Of a stretch of DNA of 64,000 nucleotides, positions 56,400 to 64,000 are shown in pieces. The position numbers and the translations under genes were made by a program. The first letter of the stretch is position 1. Each line of letters begins with the position of its first letter. This stretch comes from Reichenbachiella sp. 5M10 (lineage in GTDB: Bacteria; Bacteroidota; Bacteroidia; Cytophagales; Cyclobacteriaceae), in assembly GCF_002742335.1 (NCBI RefSeq), contig NZ_MDGR01000007.1, positions 1,306,501 through 1,370,500 of the forward strand, given 5' to 3'. The notes beneath the pieces were generated by a model. It was not told the origin of the DNA, made no database searches, and saw only the letters and a list, made by a program, of their open reading frames with translations.

Positions 56400-57788
56400 A
56401 TGAAAAGAAAAATAGGTTACTGGATCATTGGATTACTGTTGAGCCACGGCGCAATACAGGCAGCAGAAATAAAGGTCCATTCTATCACTGAATTAGCCAA
56501 ATATGCAGCTCAGGATGGAAATATCGTCAGTATGCAGCCTGGCGTGTATCAAATGAAGGATTACCTGACCGACAAAGTGGTGAAGAAAACGAAACCGGAT
56601 GGTGTAGGCAGATATGCCATGATCGATTTTAGTGGTAGTGACAATACTTTTGATTTGACAGGAGTAACTATAGAAGTGGATACCGAACTCTTGAGCATTT
56701 TTAAGGCTCGAGTCATCGAATTATATGTGAGAGGAAACAATCTTCATATCAAAGGGCTTACAGTCACAGATATTGGAAATCATCCTACATTCAAAGGAGG
56801 TCATTCCATGACTGTAGCAGGAGAGAATGTGAAAATAGAGAAGGTAACACTCAATATCAGTGGTTCGTCACCTTATGGCTATGGCGATTTGTTGGGTAAA
56901 GGTGGAGGAGCACTCGTTCGTTTACAAAAGCATAGCGGGATGTGTATCGAAGGACTCAACGACAGCATAGTAGATAGTTCTATTTATTCGAAAGCCTTTG
57001 GTCACTGCTTTTTTGTGCAGGGCGGTCGAAATGTCTATTTTGAAAATTGCTACGCTGAAGGTGTGACCCGAACGACCGATGCGATGCTCGCCGAAACTTC
57101 TGGATTGGCTTATGACAATAGCTTCGCATCCGTATACACTAATTACAGCGGAGAGAAGTTGATCCCAAGAGGCTACACCAAGTCACTTAACGAATGTGGC
57201 TTTCGAATGTACGGAAAAGGTGGAGTAAAAGGGATCAAAACTGGAGCCGTGACAGCAGTCAACTGCAAGGCCAAAAACACGCGGATCGGTTTTGCTTTTG
57301 GGAAGATCACAGACGATGTGTTGATCAAAGATAGTGAAACCATAGGGTGTGAAGTGGGCTACAATGTAGGAGGAGTCACGGTCCAAAATAGCCGTGGTGA
57401 TGTTGCCCATGGTCCTTTGTTGTACGTGTATGGAGATCAACCATCCCATGTGGAGATGTTTCTTCTGCCCACTGAATCTCAGACTACCGTACATGCCCTA
57501 GCACTCATCTCTGGCTATGACCATCAGGTGACCCTAAGCAAATGGAGAAATATGACAAGAGGACAATCGCACCCCATCAGAATCGGCACCACACGACCAC
57601 CTGCCAACAATGGTTTTAGTCCACTGGGCTCGACTCCTACCTCTGGTGTAGTGCTACGTAACTCGACTGATATGCCTGTAGAGCTGAATGCAAAAGCGAG
57701 TCGCAATAAGATAATAACCAATGGAGCTGTAGAAGATCTTGGAGTTGACAATGAAATAGAATCTTCGAAGTATTCTTATGAGAGGTGA
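56400..57788 (+). CDS. Secreted parallel beta-helix protein, paralogue of the helix at 40 kb
   Basis: This 462-aa protein has a signal peptide ending GAIQAAE and no accessory domains. The whole mature chain is a right-handed beta-helix similar to residues 25-470 of the multimodular protein at 40006. Both share an ITELAKY/LTELQPY start, DLTGVTIEV-like strands, GSSPYGYGDLLGKGGGALV, a CIEGLNDSIVDS-like turn, FGHCFFVQGG and MLAE, then NSRGD late in the helix. The invariant YGYGD, KGGG and GH residues line up between the two and could form an active site with a general base and metal or charge-neutralising groups, as in beta-helix lyases. I do not recognise a CAZy family. It ends a gene run, followed by a 261-nt gap. 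Confidence 0.75.
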   Translation: MKRKIGYWIIGLLLSHGAIQAAEIKVHSITELAKYAAQDGNIVSMQPGVYQMKDYLTDKVVKKTKPDGVGRYAMIDFSGSDNTFDLTGVTIEVDTELLSIFKARVIELYVRGNNLHIKGLTVTDIGNHPTFKGGHSMTVAGENVKIEKVTLNISGSSPYGYGDLLGKGGGALVRLQKHSGMCIEGLNDSIVDSSIYSKAFGHCFFVQGGRNVYFENCYAEGVTRTTDAMLAETSGLAYDNSFASVYTNYSGEKLIPRGYTKSLNECGFRMYGKGGVKGIKTGAVTAVNCKAKNTRIGFAFGKITDDVLIKDSETIGCEVGYNVGGVTVQNSRGDVAHGPLLYVYGDQPSHVEMFLLPTESQTTVHALALISGYDHQVTLSKWRNMTRGQSHPIRIGTTRPPANNGFSPLGSTPTSGVVLRNSTDMPVELNAKASRNKIITNGAVEDLGVDNEIESSKYSYER

Positions 57789-57870
57789 AAAAAATCGTTG
57801 CGCGTATGAATAAAACTTCCCAGTGCTAGGTGAGTGAAGCCAAAACCTTTGGGTCTTCTTCTGTGAAACA

Positions 57871-57887
57871 ATTGCTCTCAAAGCAAT
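57871..57887 (+). terminator. Small hairpin, possible weak terminator
   Basis: A 6-bp perfect stem ATTGCT/AGCAAT with loop CTCAA lies about 80 nt after the beta-helix gene. Only a short T stretch (ctatttt) follows some nucleotides later, so termination is uncertain. It lies in the only long gap (57789-58049) of the enzyme array, where a transcript boundary would be expected. Confidence 0.3.
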
Positions 57888-57984
57888 AAGTGCTATTTTG
57901 GATCATATATGTAGCTATTTGAGCCATAAGTTATGCCCTCGTCCATGGGTCGTCACTAGCTTTAAATTTTAAAGGAGGGCGATA

Positions 57985-58053
57985 ATGGACTTTCATCAAG
58001 AAACTAACTTGATAAGGACATGTTGCCAAAACTATAGCATCAAACTAGCATGA
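57985..58053 (+). CDS. Possible leader peptide ORF coupled to the GH43 gene
   Basis: A 22-codon ORF starts at ATG 57985 with a strong purine-rich site, GGAGGG, 5 nt upstream (57974-57979). Such a site is unusual in Bacteroidota. Its TGA overlaps the GH43 start ATG at 58050 as ATGA, the same arrangement used between several real genes in this window. The peptide has two adjacent cysteines near residue 13 and no known family. A 5-bp inverted repeat (TCAAG at 57996-58000, CTTGA at 58008-58012) falls inside it. It may be a coupling or attenuation leader, or chance. Confidence 0.35.
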   Translation: MDFHQETNLIRTCCQNYSIKLA

Positions 58054-59405
58054 TTCGAAAGCATATTTTTTTCTTCATGGCCATGATTTCAATGGGGATA
58101 GCTCAAGCACAAAACCCCATATTCACACACTTGTATACCGCCGACCCATCGCCTCATGTATGGCCTGAGGATGAGCGCCTGTGGGTCTATACCACACGCG
58201 ACGAGCCCGGGTCCAACAACCACTATGGCATGACCGACTACCATGCTTTTTCTACTACAGATATGGTCAACTGGACGGATCATGGTCGTATCCTGCATTT
58301 AGACAATGTCGATTGGGCAGAAAGCCATGCCTGGGCAATGGACGCTGCTTATTATAGAGGCCAATACTATATCATCTACTGTATGAAAGAAGCCGGAATT
58401 GGGCTGTTTCGTACTGGGGTGGCGCGAAGCGATGTGCCTGAGGGGCCATTCACCGATCTGGGCTATGTCAAGGGGGTAGAGTTTGGTCAGGATCCGGCGA
58501 TTTTTATCGACGAAGGGACACCTTACTTGTTTTGGGGGCATGACCGAAAATGTTTCGCCGCAGAGTTGAATGAGGACTTGATGTCTATCAAACCAGAGAC
58601 CTACGTGGAGTTGACCTCACAATTGACACATGTATTCGAAGGGCCTTGGGTGCACAAGTATCAGGACAAGTATTACCTGACCTATCCGGGCTTGACCCCA
58701 CGCAGATGGCCTGAGAAGATGTTTTATGCAGTGGCCGATCAGCCGTTGGGTCCTTATGATTATAAGGGAGTATTCATCGACGATTTCGAAGGGCAAAGTG
58801 GTACCAATCATGGAGGCACTGTTACCTACAAAGGGAAAGACATCATGTTTTATCACAGTGCCTGGTTGTCTGGGGGATTGAGCGAAACTCGTTCGGTGAT
58901 GGCTGACTATCTGGAGTACGACAAGAAAGGAAACATCATCCCGATAGTCCCTTCCAAAGAAGGTTTGGGCAAAGCCAAGCGCACCAAAACGACCATACAC
59001 CTGGAGGCGGAGAATGGTTTTGCTGCTGGCGGAGAACTCTACAATGTCTTTGTAGATACCTGGATCAAAGGCTACAGTGGCAAGGGCTATGTGACCAACT
59101 TTGACAACCCCTACGATCACGTGACCATGCTGGCGCAAGTGGCCAAACCGGCCAAGTACCGTTTCAAAGTGAGGTACGCTTCGCCTGATGGTGAATCCAA
59201 CCACGACATCCTGATCAATAGTCACCAGTACCGGGAGTTTAAGTTTCCCCAATCCACGGCGTTCACCACGATCGATTTTGGTATCGTAGAGCTCAAAGCA
59301 GGTGACAATCAGGTGAGAATATTCAAACGAAACTGGAAACCCTCCGAAGGGCAGCTGGCCATCGACTACATCGAGTTGGAGCAGGTGTTTGAGGACGAGC
59401 AATGA
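58050..59405 (+). CDS. GH43-like five-bladed propeller glycosidase with C-terminal CBM6/35-like domain
   Basis: This 451-aa exported enzyme has a signal peptide ending GIAQAQ. The GH43 catalytic set is visible: base D32 in YTADPSPHVW, pKa-tuning D148 in GQDPAIFID and acid E197 in FEGPWVHKY. Residues about 310-450 form a beta-sandwich like CBM6/CBM35 (TIHLEAENGF... LAIDYIELEQ). GH43-type enzymes release beta-xylose, alpha-L-arabinofuranose or galactose. With GH39 and GH31 alongside, xylose is a sensible guess. It begins a new run after the 261-nt gap, possibly from its own promoter, and may be coupled to the short upstream ORF. Confidence 0.86.
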   Translation: MIRKHIFFFMAMISMGIAQAQNPIFTHLYTADPSPHVWPEDERLWVYTTRDEPGSNNHYGMTDYHAFSTTDMVNWTDHGRILHLDNVDWAESHAWAMDAAYYRGQYYIIYCMKEAGIGLFRTGVARSDVPEGPFTDLGYVKGVEFGQDPAIFIDEGTPYLFWGHDRKCFAAELNEDLMSIKPETYVELTSQLTHVFEGPWVHKYQDKYYLTYPGLTPRRWPEKMFYAVADQPLGPYDYKGVFIDDFEGQSGTNHGGTVTYKGKDIMFYHSAWLSGGLSETRSVMADYLEYDKKGNIIPIVPSKEGLGKAKRTKTTIHLEAENGFAAGGELYNVFVDTWIKGYSGKGYVTNFDNPYDHVTMLAQVAKPAKYRFKVRYASPDGESNHDILINSHQYREFKFPQSTAFTTIDFGIVELKAGDNQVRIFKRNWKPSEGQLAIDYIELEQVFEDEQ

Positions 59406-59475
59406 TAAAACCCCAAGCCTCTAAGTAGAATGGCTATAGAGGCTGATTTTGAATTAGAATAAAGCAGATAAAGAC

Positions 59476-61113
59476 ATGAAAAAAATATTGATACTACTAT
59501 TGGTGCTAGTGCAAGCTGGCATGACCTGGGCACAAAAACCGGTCACTGTAAGTGCAAAGTCCAAAGGAGAAAAGTTCGAACACTTTTGGAGCAAGAGTGT
59601 AGGGGCAGGGCGAGCCAACGAAGGCCTGCGTGCCGGATGGCTGGAGCAGCTGGAGATGGTACAGCAGAACTGTGGATTCGAGTATGTGCGATTCCATGGC
59701 ATCTTCCACGACGATATGTTCCCCGTCTTCGAGAAGGATGGTAAGATCACCTACAACTGGCAGTACATCGACGATCTGTTTGATCGTATGCTGGATCTGA
59801 ACGTACGACCTTTTGTGGAGTTGGCGTTTTTTCCTACCCCTCTAGCAGCCGAAAACAGCAAGACGCAGTTTTGGTGGAAAGCCAACATCACACCCGATGA
59901 GTCCAAGTACGATGAGTGGCACAATTTGGTACAGGCTTTTACGCAGCACTGTGTGGATCGCTATGGTATTGACGAGGTACTCACGTGGTATTTCGAGGTA
60001 TGGAATGAACCTAACCTATACTATGGTTTTTTCGACGGGACTAAGTCACAGTACTTTGAGTTGTATAGACAATCTGTACTTGCTGTGCGATCGGTAGACG
60101 AGCGTTTGAAAGTAGGAGGGCCATCGAGTAGCAACTTCGTAGCAGATGGCAGGTACGACGGAGAGGTGGAGAGTAGAGATGGTGATTTGATCACCTTTAC
60201 TGCAGACAATATCAACGACTTAGAGTGGAAAGGCTCTTGGATTGAAGATTTCTTAGCCTTTTGTGAAGAAGAGAAACTCCCGATGGATTTTATATCTACC
60301 CACCCTTACCCTACGGATTACCCATTCAACCCCACAACGGGCAAAGGGAAAGATTTTTCACGATATGTAAACTCCACAAAAGACGATATAGAATGGCTCA
60401 ATGAGGTGATCAAAAAAAGTGCCTATCCTGATGCAGAAATCCACCTCACAGAGTGGAATACCAGCCCCAATAGCCGCGATGCGATGCATGACTTCTTGCC
60501 TCCAGCAGCTTACATAGCCAAGGTCAACTTGGATTGTATTGGACTGACTAACTCGCTGGCTTTTTGGACATTCACCGATATTTTTGAGGAAAAAGGCGGT
60601 GGAGAAAGCATCTTTCATGGCGGATTTGGTATGATCAACTATCAGGGCCTGGTGAAGCCCTCGTATCATGCCTACCGCATGTTGCACCAGCTGGGCGATG
60701 AGCAACTTTACAAAAATGACTATCTCTTCGTGAGCCGAGATTCTGGCGATGGAAAAATCGTATCACTGGCTTACAACTACCCAGAAGACCACTACAAAGC
60801 AGTACCTTCAAGTATCCGAAAAATAGACAAATACGAAAATGGTAAAAGTAGACAACTGAAATTTAAACTCACTGATTTGAAACCAGGGGCACAGTTCAAA
60901 CTAGAAGTGTTGGATTGGGAAAGCGGTAATATCTACAACTACTGGGAATCGATGGACAAGCCAGAGCCACCGACACGTGAGCAGATCAAGGTGATGAAGC
61001 AGTATGTAGAGAACCTAAAGACGGAACTTGTCACGGCGGATAAAAAGGGGAATATAGAGATTGATCGGGAGCTGACTCCATGGAGCTTGGTGCTGATCGA
61101 GCAGATTGATTAA
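59476..61113 (+). CDS. GH39 family glycosidase
   Basis: This 545-aa exported enzyme has a signal peptide ending GMTWAQ. It is a clan GH-A TIM barrel of the GH39 type with HFWSKSVGAGRANEGLRAGW at the start, acid/base E178 in FEVWNEPN and nucleophile E326 in HLTEWNTSP. A C-terminal beta domain (about 430-545) is typical. GH39 includes beta-xylosidases and alpha-L-iduronidases. Both activities are plausible here, since the locus carries xylosidase-like partners and also heparinase-fold lyases and sulfatases. It lies 70 nt after GH43 and 6 nt before GH95, so it is likely co-transcribed with them. Confidence 0.9.
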   Translation: MKKILILLLVLVQAGMTWAQKPVTVSAKSKGEKFEHFWSKSVGAGRANEGLRAGWLEQLEMVQQNCGFEYVRFHGIFHDDMFPVFEKDGKITYNWQYIDDLFDRMLDLNVRPFVELAFFPTPLAAENSKTQFWWKANITPDESKYDEWHNLVQAFTQHCVDRYGIDEVLTWYFEVWNEPNLYYGFFDGTKSQYFELYRQSVLAVRSVDERLKVGGPSSSNFVADGRYDGEVESRDGDLITFTADNINDLEWKGSWIEDFLAFCEEEKLPMDFISTHPYPTDYPFNPTTGKGKDFSRYVNSTKDDIEWLNEVIKKSAYPDAEIHLTEWNTSPNSRDAMHDFLPPAAYIAKVNLDCIGLTNSLAFWTFTDIFEEKGGGESIFHGGFGMINYQGLVKPSYHAYRMLHQLGDEQLYKNDYLFVSRDSGDGKIVSLAYNYPEDHYKAVPSSIRKIDKYENGKSRQLKFKLTDLKPGAQFKLEVLDWESGNIYNYWESMDKPEPPTREQIKVMKQYVENLKTELVTADKKGNIEIDRELTPWSLVLIEQID

Positions 61114-61119
61114 GGGATT

Positions 61120-63642
61120 ATGAAAAGAAATATTGAGTACGTATATGGGCTAGTCTTTTTGCTGGTATTGGGGTCTTGTGCTCCATCCAGCATGGAAGTG
61201 AAGTCAGATAGAGAGCACTTGAAACTGTGGTACGACGAGCCAGCACCCAACTGGAACGAGGCACTGCCTATCGGCAATGGTCGCTTAGGCGCCATGGTTT
61301 TCGGTGTGCCTGAGCAGGAGAATATCCAACTCAACGAAGGTACGCTTTGGTCAGGAGGGCCACATCGAAATGACAACCCCGAAACCAGAGATGTTTTACC
61401 CGAAATGCGCCAACTGCTTTTTGACGGTAAGTACAAGGAAGCACACCATCTGGCCAACGACAAGTTGATATCCAAGACTTCTCACGGCATGCCTTTCGAG
61501 ACCGCTGGCAACCTGTATTTCAAGTTTGACGGTCACGAAAACTACAGCGACTATTATCGTGAGCTGGATATCAGTCGGGCCATCCAAAGGACAAGCTATA
61601 CAGTAGGTGGAGTAGATTTTCAACGCGAGGTTTTTACATCTTTTGCCGATCAGGTATTGGTCGTACGACTCACAGCGAGCGAGCCAGGGCAGATTAGCTT
61701 CACTTCTACCATGGACCGTCCCAAACCGGAGTTGGTGACGATATCCACAGAAGGCAATGACCTGTTGAAAATGGTCGGTAGAAACAACGACCGAAAAAGC
61801 AATCGTCTGCCTGAAGATGCAGCAGGTACCGAAGGAAAAATCAAATTCGAAACAAGGGTGAAGTTTTTGCCAGAAGGCGGAGAATTGATTGCAGGCGATA
61901 CTTCGCTCACGGTAAGAAATGCCAACAGCGTGACGGTCTATGTATCGATTGCCACCAATTTTGTCAACTATCAGGATGTTTCTGCTGATCAGCATGAGCT
62001 GGCAGTGGGCTATCTCAAGGCTGTCGAAGGCAAAACTTATGAAGAACTAAAAACGGCACACACAAAGTATTATCAACAGTTTTTTGATCGGGTGGATTTG
62101 AACCTGGGACGTACAGCAGAGGCAGACAAACCCACCGACGAGCGTATCAAAAACTTTAGTACGGTCAACGACCCAGCTCTGGCTGCATTGTACTTTCAAT
62201 ACGGACGTTACCTGCTGATCAGTTCATCACAGCCTGGTGGGCAGCCAGCCAACCTGCAGGGGATCTGGTGCAACGAGCTCAACCCACCGTGGAAGAGTGC
62301 CTACACCATCAATATCAATACAGAAATGAACTACTGGCCGGCCGAGGTGACGAACCTGCCGGAGATGCACGAGCCGTTGATCGAGATGGTCAAAGAACTG
62401 TCCGTAGCAGGCCAGCAGACCGCTGAGGTCATGTACGGCGCTGACGGCTGGGTCACTCATCACAATACAGATCTGTGGCGTATCTGCGGACCGGTAGATG
62501 GTGCTACCTGGGGCGTATGGCCAATGGGCGGGGTGTGGCTGTCGCAGCACCTATGGGACAAGTACCAGTATAGCGGAGACTTGACCTATCTGCGAGAAGT
62601 ATACCCAGCCATGAAGGGGGCGGCACAGTTTTGTCTGAGTGCCTTGGTGCCTGAGCCGGAGCATGGATGGCTGATTATATCACCCTCCACTTCGCCCGAA
62701 AACCGTCCAGCGCATTTCCCCAATATGGTCAATATCCAGTACGGTGCTACCATGGACAATGAGTTGGTCTTCGATATCCTGACCAAAACTGCCGCAGCGG
62801 CCAAGTTGCTAGGAGAAGATGCCGAGATGATTGATGAAATAGCGCAGACCTTGCCGCAGCTTGCACCGATCCAAATCGGGCAACATGGGCAAATCCAGGA
62901 GTGGATCCAGGACTGGGATGATCCCGAGGACAAGCACAGGCACGTCTCGCATCTCTACGCCCTGCAGCCCTCCAATCAGATATCGCCTTATCGCAATCCA
63001 GAGCTTTTCGAGGCAGCCAAGAATGTGCTGATCTACAGAGGTGACCCATCTACCGGCTGGTCGATGAACTGGAAAATCAACCTCTGGGCGCGACTGCTCG
63101 ATGGCAACCATGCTTATAAGCTCATGGGCGATCAGATCAAACTTGTAGGCAGACCCGACTCTCCAAAGGGGGGAGGTACTTATGCCAACATGCTAGACGC
63201 TCACCCGCCATTCCAGATCGATGGCAATTTTGGATTCACCTCCGGACTAGCCGAGATGCTGTTGCAGAGCCATGACGGAGCGATCCATTTGCTGCCAGCG
63301 CTTCCCGATGTCTGGCCTGAGGGCAAAGTGACTGGACTCAGAGCCAGAGGAGGTTTTGTGATTGAGTCTATGGAATGGAAAGACGGACAATTGGTGGAGG
63401 CCAAAATCCGCGCTACGCTAGACGGCAACCTCAGAGTCCGGTCATACAGTGCATTGTCCTTGGAAGGAAAAAAACTAAAGAAAGCGAAAGGAGAAAATCC
63501 CAACGCTTTCTACCAGACGCCAGAGATCCAGCAGCCATTGATCTCCGAAAAGGCCAAGCTAGAAGGGTACACACCACCTAAGAGCAATGTCTATGATATC
63601 GAGATGCAGTCTGGTGACCAGATTACTTTGATAGGAAAATGA
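61120..63642 (+). CDS. GH95 family alpha-L-fucosidase (or alpha-L-galactosidase), lipoprotein
   Basis: This 840-aa lipoprotein (lipobox LVLGSCAPS) is an inverting GH95 enzyme. The N-terminal beta domain begins [27 protein letters not shown]. The (alpha/alpha)6 domain carries the family's key residues: N398 and N400 in [12 protein letters not shown]527 in STSPEN and D701 in FQIDGNFG. These match the asparagine-activated mechanism described for the Bifidobacterium bifidum enzyme. It would release terminal alpha-L-fucose, feeding the FucP permease and oxidative pathway encoded at 9-17 kb, which ties the two ends of the window together. Some GH95 members prefer L-galactose. It overlaps the following sulfatase by ATGA. 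Confidence 0.93.
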   Translation: MKRNIEYVYGLVFLLVLGSCAPSSMEVKSDREHLKLWYDEPAPNWNEALPIGNGRLGAMVFGVPEQENIQLNEGTLWSGGPHRNDNPETRDVLPEMRQLLFDGKYKEAHHLANDKLISKTSHGMPFETAGNLYFKFDGHENYSDYYRELDISRAIQRTSYTVGGVDFQREVFTSFADQVLVVRLTASEPGQISFTSTMDRPKPELVTISTEGNDLLKMVGRNNDRKSNRLPEDAAGTEGKIKFETRVKFLPEGGELIAGDTSLTVRNANSVTVYVSIATNFVNYQDVSADQHELAVGYLKAVEGKTYEELKTAHTKYYQQFFDRVDLNLGRTAEADKPTDERIKNFSTVNDPALAALYFQYGRYLLISSSQPGGQPANLQGIWCNELNPPWKSAYTININTEMNYWPAEVTNLPEMHEPLIEMVKELSVAGQQTAEVMYGADGWVTHHNTDLWRICGPVDGATWGVWPMGGVWLSQHLWDKYQYSGDLTYLREVYPAMKGAAQFCLSALVPEPEHGWLIISPSTSPENRPAHFPNMVNIQYGATMDNELVFDILTKTAAAAKLLGEDAEMIDEIAQTLPQLAPIQIGQHGQIQEWIQDWDDPEDKHRHVSHLYALQPSNQISPYRNPELFEAAKNVLIYRGDPSTGWSMNWKINLWARLLDGNHAYKLMGDQIKLVGRPDSPKGGGTYANMLDAHPPFQIDGNFGFTSGLAEMLLQSHDGAIHLLPALPDVWPEGKVTGLRARGGFVIESMEWKDGQLVEAKIRATLDGNLRVRSYSALSLEGKKLKKAKGENPNAFYQTPEIQQPLISEKAKLEGYTPPKSNVYDIEMQSGDQITLIGK

Positions 63643-64000
63643 AAAAAAGAGAAATGAAAAATACAATAGGGCAGTTTCTACTAGTAGGTAGCTGGATTCT
63701 GGCTTTGGTAGGCTGTGAGTCGACATCATTGCCGCAAAAAGATTCCCGACCCAATGTCATCTTCGTCATGCCGGATGACATCAGCCACAGTGCATTTTCA
63801 TACTACAAAGAAAATGCACCTCAAACGCCCAACATCGACAATTTCGCGAAGGAGTCGCTTCGACTCACTGATTTTCATGTCTCGCCGAGTTGTTCGCCTA
63901 CCCGGGCGGCATTGCTCACCGGTAGGCCCGCCGATGTAGTAGGTGTCTGGCACACGATCAATGGCCGCAATATGATGCGGGCCGACGAAATCACCATGGC
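63639..64000 (+). CDS. Sulfatase, formylglycine type, N-terminal part (cut by window end)
   Basis: This ORF starts at ATG 63639 (ATGA overlap with GH95) and is open to the last base, giving about 120 codons. It has a lipoprotein signal [10 protein letters not shown], a metal-binding [17 protein letters not shown], and the modification motif CSPTR with C85 followed by [13 protein letters not shown]. It is therefore a fourth S1 sulfatase of the locus. An internal ATG at 63654 is an alternative start. The array clearly continues beyond the window. Confidence 0.9.
   Translation, partial: MKKREMKNTIGQFLLVGSWILALVGCESTSLPQKDSRPNVIFVMPDDISHSAFSYYKENAPQTPNIDNFAKESLRLTDFHVSPSCSPTRAALLTGRPADVVGVWHTINGRNMMRADEITM

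Noticed and set aside
1-64000. CRISPR array, tRNA, rRNA, insertion sequence or integrase
   Set aside because: No regularly spaced repeats, cloverleaf-like segments, transposase or integrase motifs were found by reading both strands. The island character of 0.8-9.1 kb therefore rests on gene content only.

Overview
The window looks like chromosomal DNA of a marine member of the Bacteroidota, probably of the Cytophagales type. The signs are a SusC/SusD pair, a one-protein hybrid two-component regulator, lipoprotein signals on most enzymes, a type IX secretion C-terminal domain, and several sulfatases. All recognisable intact genes lie on the + strand. No rRNA, tRNA, CRISPR array, insertion sequence or phage gene was seen.

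Region 1 (about 0.8-9.1 kb) is a defence-type island. It holds a type I restriction-modification set: hsdR, a frameshifted GxxExxY gene, hsdM and hsdS. Directly coupled to hsdS, with overlapping or near-abutting ends, are a STAS-like/GHKL-ATPase protein, a small STAS-like (DUF4325-type) protein and a PIN-domain nuclease. This trio has no textbook role in restriction and is the best candidate here for an undescribed functional unit. A decayed minus-strand coding relic follows it.

Region 2 (about 9.5-17.5 kb) is a non-phosphorylating L-fucose pathway. It encodes a FucP permease, a mutarotase, L-fucose dehydrogenase, L-fuconolactonase, a UxaA-family dehydratase, a 2-keto-3-deoxy-fuconate dehydrogenase, a FAH-family hydrolase and an FMN L-lactate dehydrogenase. 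Together they would carry L-fucose to pyruvate and L-lactate, and then lactate to pyruvate. Several neighbours overlap by an ATGA start-stop.

Region 3 (about 17.6-29 kb) is the sensing and uptake core of a polysaccharide utilization locus (PUL): a hybrid two-component system, SusC, SusD and a TIG-domain surface glycan-binding lipoprotein. It ends in two good intrinsic terminators.

Region 4 (about 29.2 kb to the window end) is a co-directional enzyme array. It has three heparinase II/III-fold candidate lyases (two of them a tandem pair), four sulfatases (the last cut by the window edge), and GH172, GH31, GH116, GH43, GH39 and GH95 enzymes. It also has a clan GH-N (GH28/GH49-like) enzyme, a DUF6250-type lipoprotein, two paralogous parallel beta-helix proteins and an exported RbsD/FucU-like lipoprotein. 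One beta-helix protein carries an exact F-type lectin fucose-binding motif, a ricin-type domain and a type IX secretion tail.

Read together, lyases and sulfatases would open a sulfated, uronic-acid-containing, fucose-rich glycan, exo-enzymes would release fucose and probably xylose or other sugars, SusCD would import oligosaccharides, and the fucose pathway would burn the fucose. The exact glycan (fucoidan, diatom or other fucose-containing sulfated polysaccharide, or animal fucosylated glycosaminoglycan) cannot be fixed from sequence alone.
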